Shown: piece by piece, positions 1 to 6,810 of the stretch | Layout: each line of letters starts with the position of its first letter | Numbering within the stretch: the first letter of the stretch is position 1 | Source: JAVBPB01 sp031549965 | GTDB lineage: Bacteria; Bacillota; Clostridia; Lachnospirales; Lachnospiraceae | NCBI GenBank assembly: GCA_031549965.1 | Contig: JAVBPB010000140.1 | Span: 1 to 39,336 of the forward strand | Length of the DNA: 39,336 nt | Direction: 5' to 3' | Notes under the pieces: generated by a model | Told to the model about the DNA's origin: nothing | The model's database searches: none | What the model saw: only the letters and a program-made list of their open reading frames with translations | Program-made: the position numbers and the translations under genes

Positions 1-1
1 A

Positions 2-1189
2 GCTATGGATTTTATGAAAAGAACAGTAGTGAGTGGTTTGCCGGAAGGACATACGGATAAATATTGCAAAGTAAATCCTGAAAATAAGAACAAAGAAAGT
101 TATTTTGAGTTTGAAATTAAGCTAGGTCAGAACTATTATTCATATGGTTTTGAAATAATATTGAATGAAAGTAAATTTTTGTCAGAGTGGTTGATAGAAT
201 TATCACCAGATAATAAAGAAAAATTACTATTTAATAGAGATATTCAAAATGGAAAGTTTCAATTTGGAGGAACTTTAAAAACAAGGGGATTAGTAGATAA
301 AATGAAGGTATACGCTGAGGATATAAGTGATGATAATTCTGTACTACTTTTATCAATTATGAATCAAAATAAAAGAAATTTATATAAAGTATATAAAAGT
401 GTGGCAATTTTAAAGGATATCTATATGTGGATCAAATTTGAATTAGATATTAACTATGCTCATATGCCAATATCGGATTATTCTTATATGGCAAAAACAG
501 AAAATGTTAAGGAAATATGCAAAATTATTTCTGCATTTGGTACCGGGATTACTGATTTTAAAATGGTAGATGTTCCTTTTGAAAAAATTACAAGTGACTT
601 ACCTAAACAATTAAGAAATGGATTACTGGCTGATTTAGAAAAAAAGACCGTAGAAATGAAAAATAAAGATAATCTAAAAAATATTAATATTATTATGAGA
701 AGTAACAAAGATTTTTTTGTTTTAGGTGTTGACAAAAATGAAGAAATAACTTGCAAAACAATACAATTTTCTCATGGAAAGAAAAATATTTTTTATAATC
801 TTGCAGAGGAATCTGATGGTACGATTAGAATGTTAGATTTATTGGAAATTCTTTTATTAGGAAATAACAAAACATATGTTGTTGATGAATTGGATAGATG
901 TCTGCATCCAAGTTTGACCTATAAATTTATTGAAACATTTTTACAGAAAGCTGCAAATAGTAATATTCAATTGATAGTTACAACTCATGAATCAAGATTA
1001 ATGGACTTTGATCTATTGAGACGGGATGAAATATGGTTTGTTAATAAAAAGGAAACTGGAGTAACAGATATATATTCTTTGGAAGAATATAATGAGAGGT
1101 TTGATAAGAAGATTGATAAAGCTTATTTGGAAGGTCGTTATGGTGGTGTTCCGGTTTTTAGCACGATTTTTCCAATAGAAGAGGGCTAG
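2..1189 (+). CDS. AAA15-family ATPase, RloA-like (5' end outside the window)
   Basis: The reading frame is already open at the window edge, and the 394 residues from the first ATG (position 5) contain no Walker A motif. The gene therefore probably begins upstream and is shown truncated. The C-terminal half of an ABC/SMC-like ATPase is clear: a signature-like EESDGTIRMLDL at about residues 268-279 of the visible part, Walker B YVVDELDRCLHP at 291-302, and a switch histidine in VTTHES at 325-330. The tail, with DEIWFV and a GRYGGVP stretch, resembles RloA/AAA15 proteins, which are usually encoded beside RloB. It ends 3 bp before the RloB-like gene, so the two are surely cotranscribed. Family knowledge: such pairs occur in restriction and abortive-infection loci. 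A role as the ATP-driven sensor or activator of the pair is inference. Confidence 0.8.
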   Translation, partial: AMDFMKRTVVSGLPEGHTDKYCKVNPENKNKESYFEFEIKLGQNYYSYGFEIILNESKFLSEWLIELSPDNKEKLLFNRDIQNGKFQFGGTLKTRGLVDKMKVYAEDISDDNSVLLLSIMNQNKRNLYKVYKSVAILKDIYMWIKFELDINYAHMPISDYSYMAKTENVKEICKIISAFGTGITDFKMVDVPFEKITSDLPKQLRNGLLADLEKKTVEMKNKDNLKNINIIMRSNKDFFVLGVDKNEEITCKTIQFSHGKKNIFYNLAEESDGTIRMLDLLEILLLGNNKTYVVDELDRCLHPSLTYKFIETFLQKAANSNIQLIVTTHESRLMDFDLLRRDEIWFVNKKETGVTDIYSLEEYNERFDKKIDKAYLEGRYGGVPVFSTIFPIEEG

Positions 1190-1192
1190 TGT

Positions 1193-2146
1193 ATGAGGGA
1201 AAGTAGAACATTTGCAGAAAGAACTAGAATATCTGAAAGGGATAGAACTTTAAAAAAATATTTTTTGGTTTATGAAGGTTCAGATACGGAACAAATATAT
1301 TTTGATGCAGTATATAATTTACGTAAGAATATAGGGATTAGTCCGCTTATTGAATTAATCCCTATAATTAGAAGTTATAGTGAGAAAAGTTGGAGTAATC
1401 CTAAAAAAATTTTGGATCGTTTGTTACAAGATATTGAAGAGGGTAAAACGGGGTTTATTTCGTATGAGACAATGTTAAACAGAATTATGGATTATATTTA
1501 TGAAGAAAAAATTTTATTCACTGGAAAATCTTTTAAAACAATCTGGGTTATGCTTGAATATATTTGCAAAAATGAAATTAAGAAGTCATTACAGGATAGT
1601 GTTGATGATTTAGAAGAGGAATGTACAAAAATTATTTCAATACTTAAAGATGAATTAAAAATGGAAAATGTTATTTTGGACATATCTGACATTATAAAAA
1701 GCGGTGGGTTAACATATACAGAGGGTTTTGATAAAATATGTTTGATTGTTGACCGGGATAGAGAGAGTTTTATTTCAGTACCAGAAAATGATCAGTATCA
1801 TTATGTTTTAAATAAATGTAAGGAAAAGAAAATTGGCTTTTATATTACAAATCCTTGTTTTGAATTCTGGTTATTATTACATTTTGATGAGATATTTAAC
1901 CTTGAACAGGATAAGTTATTACATAATTCTAAAGTAAAAGCTAAGCGAAGATATGTAGAAGATGAATTGAGGAAACTATTTCCGAAATACAAAAAGACAT
2001 TCTATGATGCAGAAGCTTTAGTAAAAAACATTGATAGAGCAATTGTAAATGAAAAGAGTTTTTGTGAAGACGTAGAAAAACTGGAAAATTCTCTTGGTAG
2101 TAATATTGGTATTCTTATTGATGAAATGAGGAAGATAGACAATTAG
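1193..2146 (+). CDS. RloB-like TOPRIM-fold protein, probable effector partner of the upstream ATPase
   Basis: The 317-residue protein has the RloB pattern: a basic N-terminus, an acidic TOPRIM-like first motif in LVYEGSDTEQIYF (Glu28), then LIVDRDRES with Asp187 and Asp189, and the hydrophobic CFEFWLLLHF block at 222-231. The fold suggests a metal-dependent nuclease. It is longer than the roughly 200-230 residues I expect for RloB; about 90 extra residues lie between the first acidic motif and the DxD motif (about 85-175). The ATG follows the ATPase stop by 3 bp. Known context: RloA/RloB-type pairs accompany restriction-modification loci, and AbiL-type phage-exclusion systems are, as I recall, similarly built. 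Substrate and trigger are unknown. The family call is fairly secure; the defence role is inference. Confidence 0.75.
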   Translation: MRESRTFAERTRISERDRTLKKYFLVYEGSDTEQIYFDAVYNLRKNIGISPLIELIPIIRSYSEKSWSNPKKILDRLLQDIEEGKTGFISYETMLNRIMDYIYEEKILFTGKSFKTIWVMLEYICKNEIKKSLQDSVDDLEEECTKIISILKDELKMENVILDISDIIKSGGLTYTEGFDKICLIVDRDRESFISVPENDQYHYVLNKCKEKKIGFYITNPCFEFWLLLHFDEIFNLEQDKLLHNSKVKAKRRYVEDELRKLFPKYKKTFYDAEALVKNIDRAIVNEKSFCEDVEKLENSLGSNIGILIDEMRKIDN

Positions 2147-2227
2147 TTCCATAAGAATATTGCATTTGTTTGGGATATACTTGTTGGTGATAAAATACAT
2201 TCAAATATTTATTAACTTTAGGTTTGT

Positions 2228-2302
2228 ACAATATCATTAACTTAAGAAAGTCGTTACATATCAAATGGATATGTAACGACTTTCTTAAGTTAATGATATT
2301 GT
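2228..2302. repeat. Perfect 35-bp inverted repeat (hairpin/cruciform)
   Basis: Positions 2228-2262 are the exact reverse complement of 2268-2302, leaving a 5-nt loop. There is no U-run directly after the right arm, so it is not a typical intrinsic terminator, although as RNA it would end or protect the 3' end of the upstream ATPase/RloB transcript. It lies 81 bp after the RloB stop. Confidence 0.9.
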
Positions 2303-2412
2303 CTGATTATGCTCGTTTTTTACCTAGAAAAACTTGGTTTTTCCTCAAAATTTCTATTACTTTCGCAGTATAATCCAGTTACTATTCTCGGCCTGATTAA
2401 TATTAGGTCAAT

Positions 2413-2515
2413 GAAAAAGTCCTTCAATACAGTAAATTAATTTTTCAAATGAATATGAACATATATGTTCATATTCATTTGAAAAATTTTCACATCCTAC
2501 ATTAAGGACTTTTTC
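2413..2515 (-). repeat. Palindromic repeat element, copy 1 (103 bp, MITE-like)
   Basis: The ends are perfect 12-bp inverted repeats (gaaaaagtcctt at 2413-2424, its complement at 2504-2515). The centre is a perfect 25+25 bp palindrome (2439-2463/2464-2488) with no loop. The element is homologous in inverted orientation to 18968-19186: 44 of 53 aligned positions are identical without gaps (2413-2465 against the complement of 19186-19134). It has no coding capacity. I saw no clear target-site duplication. Confidence 0.8.
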
Positions 2516-2586
2516 GAGACAAACCTCAACAAAGCTGTGAATAGTAGCATAATCCAAAAAGCCCATTCAAACAAAAAATTTTTTAC

Positions 2587-2613
2587 TTGCTTTTTTCTGA
2601 AAAATATTATAAA
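2587..2613 (+). promoter_or_regulatory. Candidate sigma-A promoter for mraZ and the division cluster
   Basis: TTGCTT at 2587-2592 and TATAAA at 2608-2613 are separated by 15 bp, which is short. An alternative -35, TTACTT at 2583, gives 19 bp. The site sits just upstream of the MraZ-box array, where an operon promoter is expected. Confidence 0.45.
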
Positions 2614-2623
2614 ATTGAAACAT

Positions 2624-2659
2624 AAGTGGTTCAAAGTGGATTAAAATGGTTTGAAGTGG
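2624..2659 (+). promoter_or_regulatory. MraZ-binding box array, four repeats with 10-bp period
   Basis: AAGTGG, AAGTGG, AAATGG and AAGTGG begin at 2624, 2634, 2644 and 2654, exactly one helical turn apart. They lie between the -10 region and the mraZ ribosome binding site. MraZ proteins of E. coli and Mycoplasma are known to bind short GTGG-containing tandem repeats with this kind of spacing upstream of their own gene, so autoregulation of the cluster is likely. The third box deviates (ATGG). Confidence 0.85.
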
Positions 2660-2679
2660 AGTACAGGTGGTGAATTAAG

Positions 2680-3108
2680 ATGTTCATGGGAGAATACAGT
2701 CATACAATAGACCCAAAAGGTAGAGTAATAGTACCTTCTAAGTTCAGGGAACTTTTAGGAGAAGAATTTGTCATGACTTTAGGATTAGATGGATGTCTTT
2801 ATGCATACCCTAACGAGGAATGGTTAGAATTTGCCACACAACTTAAAAGCCTTCCAGGTACAAAAGAAGCAAGGCAACTACAACGTTATTTTATGTCAGG
2901 TGTTATAAGCTGTGAAGTGGACAAGCAAGGCAGAACATTGATTCCCACAAAGCTTAGAGAGCATGCTAAAATTGATAAAGAAGTAGTGCTTGTAGGCGTT
3001 CTTAATAAAATCGAGATATGGAGTAAAGAAGTGTGGGAAGCAAATAACGAATATGATGATGTAGATGATATTGCGGAACGCATGGCTACGTTGGGACTCA
3101 GTTTTTAA
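2680..3108 (+). CDS. mraZ: Transcriptional regulator MraZ
   Basis: This is a 142-residue protein of normal MraZ length. It contains the two AbrB-like halves of the family, each with a D-x-x-G-R motif: TIDPKGRVIVPSKFRE at about residues 9-24 and a second copy, EVDKQGRTLIPTKLRE, at about 79-94. MraZ forms ring-shaped oligomers that bind tandem GTGG repeats and usually regulate the division and wall cluster they head. The start MFMGEYSH is the family's usual N-terminus and follows an AGGTGG ribosome binding site by about 9 nt. It is the first gene of the cluster, 23 bp before rsmH, with its likely operator just upstream. Confidence 0.97.
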   Translation: MFMGEYSHTIDPKGRVIVPSKFRELLGEEFVMTLGLDGCLYAYPNEEWLEFATQLKSLPGTKEARQLQRYFMSGVISCEVDKQGRTLIPTKLREHAKIDKEVVLVGVLNKIEIWSKEVWEANNEYDDVDDIAERMATLGLSF

Positions 3109-3131
3109 ATCAAAGATATTGGAGAACGCAT

Positions 3132-4064
3132 ATGAAATTTGAACACAAGAGTGTACTGCTAGATGAAACAGTTGATAATTTACATGTTAAGCCAGATGGA
3201 ATATATGTGGATGGGACTTTGGGCGGAGGAGGTCATTCTTATGAGATATGTAAGAAACTAAATACAGGAAGACTTATAGGAATTGATCAAGATAGTGCTG
3301 CAATAGAAGCTGCAAAACAACGATTACAAGAATTTTCTGATAAAGTTACAATAATTAGAAACAACTATTGTAATATGAAAGATTCATTGTTAGAAATTGG
3401 AATAGATAAAGTTGATGGAATAATATTAGACCTTGGAGTGTCTTCATATCAACTGGATACACCTGAGAGAGGATTTTCATACAGAGAGGACGCACCTCTG
3501 GATATGCGAATGGATCAAAGGCTCTTAATAACCGCTAAAACTATAGTTAATGAATATAGCGAATTTGACCTTTATAGAATAATCAGAGATTATGGAGAGG
3601 ACAAGTTTGCTAAGAATATCGCTAAACATATAGTTAGGAGCAGACAAGAAAAAGAAATAGAAACCACTATGGAACTGATTGAAGTCATAAAGGCTGCAAT
3701 ACCAATGAAAGTAAGGGCAGTGGGAGGACATCCTGCAAAAAAAACCTTTCAGGCTATAAGGATTGAGCTTAATAAAGAGTTAGAAGTGCTTAAAAATACT
3801 TTGACAGATATGACAGATATACTAAATAATAAAGGCAGAATTTGCATAATAACATTTCATTCATTGGAAGACAGAATAGTAAAAGATGTATTTAGAAATA
3901 ATGAAAACCCATGTACTTGCCCACCTAATTTTCCAATATGTGTTTGTGGCAATAAGTCAAAGGGTAAAGTTATTACAAGAAAACCTATCTTGCCAACAGA
4001 AGAAGAGATTTTATCAAATAAACGTTCTAAAAGTGCTAAATTAAGAGTTTTTGAAAAAGAATGA
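3132..4064 (+). CDS. rsmH: 16S rRNA (cytosine-1402-N4)-methyltransferase RsmH
   Basis: RsmH (formerly MraW) methylates N4 of C1402 in the decoding centre of 16S rRNA using S-adenosylmethionine. The 310-residue protein has the SAM-binding motif DGTLGGGGHSYEI near residues 28-40, LGVSSYQLD with the following ERGFSYR near 100-115, and the family's GGHPAKKTFQAIRIELN and CIITFHSLEDRIVK blocks. A CxCPPNFPxCxC cysteine cluster near the C-terminus is also usual. It follows mraZ, as in most bacteria, and precedes ftsL, so it is cotranscribed with the division genes although its own role is ribosome modification. Confidence 0.97.
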   Translation: MKFEHKSVLLDETVDNLHVKPDGIYVDGTLGGGGHSYEICKKLNTGRLIGIDQDSAAIEAAKQRLQEFSDKVTIIRNNYCNMKDSLLEIGIDKVDGIILDLGVSSYQLDTPERGFSYREDAPLDMRMDQRLLITAKTIVNEYSEFDLYRIIRDYGEDKFAKNIAKHIVRSRQEKEIETTMELIEVIKAAIPMKVRAVGGHPAKKTFQAIRIELNKELEVLKNTLTDMTDILNNKGRICIITFHSLEDRIVKDVFRNNENPCTCPPNFPICVCGNKSKGKVITRKPILPTEEEILSNKRSKSAKLRVFEKE

Positions 4065-4086
4065 CGTAGAGCAGGGGGATAATTGC

Positions 4087-4587
4087 ATGGATGCAAAAAC
4101 AAAACAAAATTTATATGTTGAAGGAAACGCTGCAAGGAAGCTAATGGCAGTTCCTGAACGAGAACCAAGAAAAAGAATAGAACGAAAAGAAATCAGTAGA
4201 TCTACTAGGCGAAACAGAGAAAAGGCCTTAAGTATTGATTTTAGGTTTTTGGTTTTTTTGATGGCAGCAAGCGTGGTAACTCTATACGTGTGCGTAGGAT
4301 ACCTTGGTGTGCAATCTGATATAACAAATAACAGTAAAAAAATTGCAAGTCTTGAAAGTCAACTAAATAGCCTAAAGGATGAAAATGACGCGGCACTAGG
4401 CAGACTAAGTACTACCATTGACTTAGAACAAATATATAAAGTGGCAGTAGAAGAATTAGGAATGGTATATGCAGGAAAAGAACAGGTAAGATTATATAAT
4501 AGTACAGAAAGTGACTATGTAATACAATATAAAGATATACCCAATATAGAAAAAAGCTCTATAATTGATATGCTTTTAGAAAAATAA
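4087..4587 (+). CDS. ftsL: FtsL-like septum protein
   Basis: This is a 166-residue single-pass membrane protein: a long basic cytoplasmic N-terminus (about 1-60), one transmembrane segment (about 66-88), then an extracytoplasmic leucine-zipper coiled coil (KKIASLESQLNSLKDEND) and a short tail. That architecture and the place between rsmH and a class B PBP identify FtsL, which bridges DivIB/DivIC and the FtsW-PBP synthase in the divisome. Sequence conservation of the family is low, so the call rests on layout. I chose the ATG at 4087 because AGGGGG at 4073-4078 precedes it by 8 nt. An upstream in-frame TTG at 4051 overlaps rsmH and has no good ribosome binding site. Confidence 0.85.
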   Translation: MDAKTKQNLYVEGNAARKLMAVPEREPRKRIERKEISRSTRRNREKALSIDFRFLVFLMAASVVTLYVCVGYLGVQSDITNNSKKIASLESQLNSLKDENDAALGRLSTTIDLEQIYKVAVEELGMVYAGKEQVRLYNSTESDYVIQYKDIPNIEKSSIIDMLLEK

Positions 4588-4601
4588 GTCAGGTGATTTA
4601 A

Positions 4602-6665
4602 GTGAAAAAAGGTAAAAGAACTATTTTTAAAAGATTTATGAAAAAAAAGTTAGTAATAACTTTTTTTACTTTATTCTTATTATTTAATGTATTAATCATA
4701 AGATTAATTGCATTGAATATGGAAAAAGGTGAACAATATAAGAAAAAGGTTCTTTCTCAACAGACCTATGTAAGTACAGTTATTCCTTATAAAAGAGGTA
4801 ATATTGTGGATAGAAAAGGCACAGTACTTGCCCAAAGCGAGAAAGTATATAACCTGATTATTGATCCAAAGCAAATACTTACTAAAGTTATAAAGAATGA
4901 AGTAGAAGAAGAGGTATACAGGCAACCAACTGTTGAAGCTATTAATACTTGTTTTCAAATAGAAAAAGATGAAATTGAAAAAGTATTAATTGATAAACCC
5001 AACAGTCAATATGTAGTTATGAAAAAAACTTTAAGCTATGAAGAAATTGAACCATTCTTAGAATTATCAAAATCCGAAAACAGTAAAATCAAGGGAGTAT
5101 GGTTTGAAGAAGATTATATCAGAACATATCCTAATGGTTCTCTTGCATGTGACTTAATAGGCTTTACATCAAAAGGCAATGTTGGAGAATGGGGAATTGA
5201 AAAATTCTATAATGAAAGCTTAAATGGATCAACTGGTCAGGAATATGGATACTATGACTCAACTTTAAATTTAGAGAGAGTAGTAAAACCTGCTGTTAAT
5301 GGAAATACAATATACTCAACAATAGATGCCAATATACAGAGTATTACAGAAAAATATATTAAAGAATTTAATGACGAAACTGGAAGCAAAAACACAGGTG
5401 TTATTATTATGAATCCAAACAATGGAGAAATACTTGCAATGGCATCATATCCTGTTTTTGATTTGAATACGCCAAGAGATTTGTCAAACTTTTTTTCAGA
5501 AAGTGATTTGGAATCAAAAACCGAAGAAGATAAATTAGATTTTTTAAATAGCTTATGGAGAAATTATTGTATTAGCGACACTTATGAACCAGGTTCAACA
5601 TATAAACCATTTACAATTGCAACTGGTTTTGAAGAGGATAAACTCCATGGCGATGAAACATATGTATGTGATGGAAAAGAAGTAGTAGTAGCAGGTCAAA
5701 AACCAATAAAATGTAATAATAGAGCTGGGCATGGTCTTATAACCTTAGAAGAATCCCTTATGTATTCATGCAATGATGCATTGATGAGTATAGGAAAATT
5801 ATTAGGTAAAGAGATGTTCTTACAATATCAGACAAATTTTGGATTTGGGCAAAAGACGGGGATAGATTTACCAGGTGAGACTAGTGCCAGTTCATTAATG
5901 TATACAATTAAGACAATGGGACCAGTAGAACTTGCTACAGAATCCTTTGGACAGGCTTTTAATGTAACCATGATACAGTTAATAAGTTCATTTTGCTCTA
6001 TCATTAACGGGGGATACTATTATGAGCCTCACATAGTTAAGCAGATTATTAATGATAATGGTGGAGTGGTTAAGAATGTGGAAGCAAAGCTTCTTAAAGA
6101 AACGGTATCTAAAGAAACTTCCCAAATACTTAATAAATATTTATTAAGTACAGTAGAATCAGGAACAGCACAACCTGCCAAGGTATCTGGTTATGATATA
6201 GGAGGAAAAACAGGAACGGCTGAAAAGCTTCCGAGAGGTAATGGAAAATATGTAGTTTCATTTATTGGAGCAGCTCCAATGGACAACCCAGAATTGGCTA
6301 TATATGTTGTAATAGATGAACCAAATGTTGAAAAACAGGCAGACAGTAAATTTTCATCAAGATTAGCTCAAAAGATTTTAAATGAAGTGTTGCCATATAG
6401 AAACATTTTTCCTAAAGAGGACGTAATACCAACATCAACCAAAGAATCAGATCCGACAGGTACAACCAATCCAGAAACTGGTGAAAATACAACTTCTACA
6501 CAAGAACAGACAACAGCCCCAAATACAGGTGAAACCCAATCTACAACTGAAGTAACCGAGGAGATAACGTCTGAATTAGATAATGTAACAAATGAAGCAG
6601 GAGAAACTGTAACTAACAGTGAGAATCCTAAACAAGAATACAGTAATGAAGAAATAATTGATTAA
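4602..6665 (+). CDS. Class B penicillin-binding protein, FtsI/PBP2B-like septal transpeptidase
   Basis: This D,D-transpeptidase cross-links septal peptidoglycan. The 687-residue protein has one N-terminal membrane anchor (about 16-39), a PBP dimerisation domain (about 55-230) and a transpeptidase domain with all three active-site motifs: S332-T-Y-K335, S389-C-N391 and K536-T-G538. The last 80 or so residues (about 607-687) are a Thr/Ser/Glu-rich low-complexity tail and there is no PASTA domain, unlike the next gene. The start is GTG 4602 after an AGGTGA ribosome binding site. It lies 14 bp after ftsL. By position and intact motifs it is likely the vegetative FtsW partner, with the following PBP serving sporulation; that division of labour is inference. 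Confidence 0.9.
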   Translation: MKKGKRTIFKRFMKKKLVITFFTLFLLFNVLIIRLIALNMEKGEQYKKKVLSQQTYVSTVIPYKRGNIVDRKGTVLAQSEKVYNLIIDPKQILTKVIKNEVEEEVYRQPTVEAINTCFQIEKDEIEKVLIDKPNSQYVVMKKTLSYEEIEPFLELSKSENSKIKGVWFEEDYIRTYPNGSLACDLIGFTSKGNVGEWGIEKFYNESLNGSTGQEYGYYDSTLNLERVVKPAVNGNTIYSTIDANIQSITEKYIKEFNDETGSKNTGVIIMNPNNGEILAMASYPVFDLNTPRDLSNFFSESDLESKTEEDKLDFLNSLWRNYCISDTYEPGSTYKPFTIATGFEEDKLHGDETYVCDGKEVVVAGQKPIKCNNRAGHGLITLEESLMYSCNDALMSIGKLLGKEMFLQYQTNFGFGQKTGIDLPGETSASSLMYTIKTMGPVELATESFGQAFNVTMIQLISSFCSIINGGYYYEPHIVKQIINDNGGVVKNVEAKLLKETVSKETSQILNKYLLSTVESGTAQPAKVSGYDIGGKTGTAEKLPRGNGKYVVSFIGAAPMDNPELAIYVVIDEPNVEKQADSKFSSRLAQKILNEVLPYRNIFPKEDVIPTSTKESDPTGTTNPETGENTTSTQEQTTAPNTGETQSTTEVTEEITSELDNVTNEAGETVTNSENPKQEYSNEEIID

Positions 6666-6666
6666 A

Positions 6667-6708
6667 AGAGTGTCAAAATACTGTGAAACAGTAGAATTTT
6701 GACACTCT
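6667..6708 (+). other. Intergenic hairpin between the two PBP genes
   Basis: A 13-bp perfect stem (6667-6679 with 6696-6708) is topped by a 5-bp stem (actgt/acagt) with a 3-nt loop and a 3-nt bulge. It begins within two bases of the preceding stop codon. No U-run follows, so it may be a weak terminator, an RNA processing site or a stabiliser of the upstream message. Confidence 0.6.
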
Positions 6709-6754
6709 AATTATGAATAAAAAATAAAATCTTTGAAAAAATCCGGCAAAAGTC

Positions 6755-6806
6755 ATAACCTCAATAGATATGTAATAAAATAGAATAATTACTTTTATGA
6801 GGTTAT
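6755..6806 (+). promoter_or_regulatory. Possible ribosome-binding-site-sequestering hairpin before the spoVD-like gene
   Basis: ataacctca at 6755-6763 is exactly complementary to tgaggttat at 6798-6806, which contains the GAGG ribosome binding site of the GTG start at 6811. The 34-nt loop is AT-rich. The pairing could occlude the site, but a 9-bp match may also be chance. Confidence 0.35.
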
Positions 6807-6810
6807 TTTT

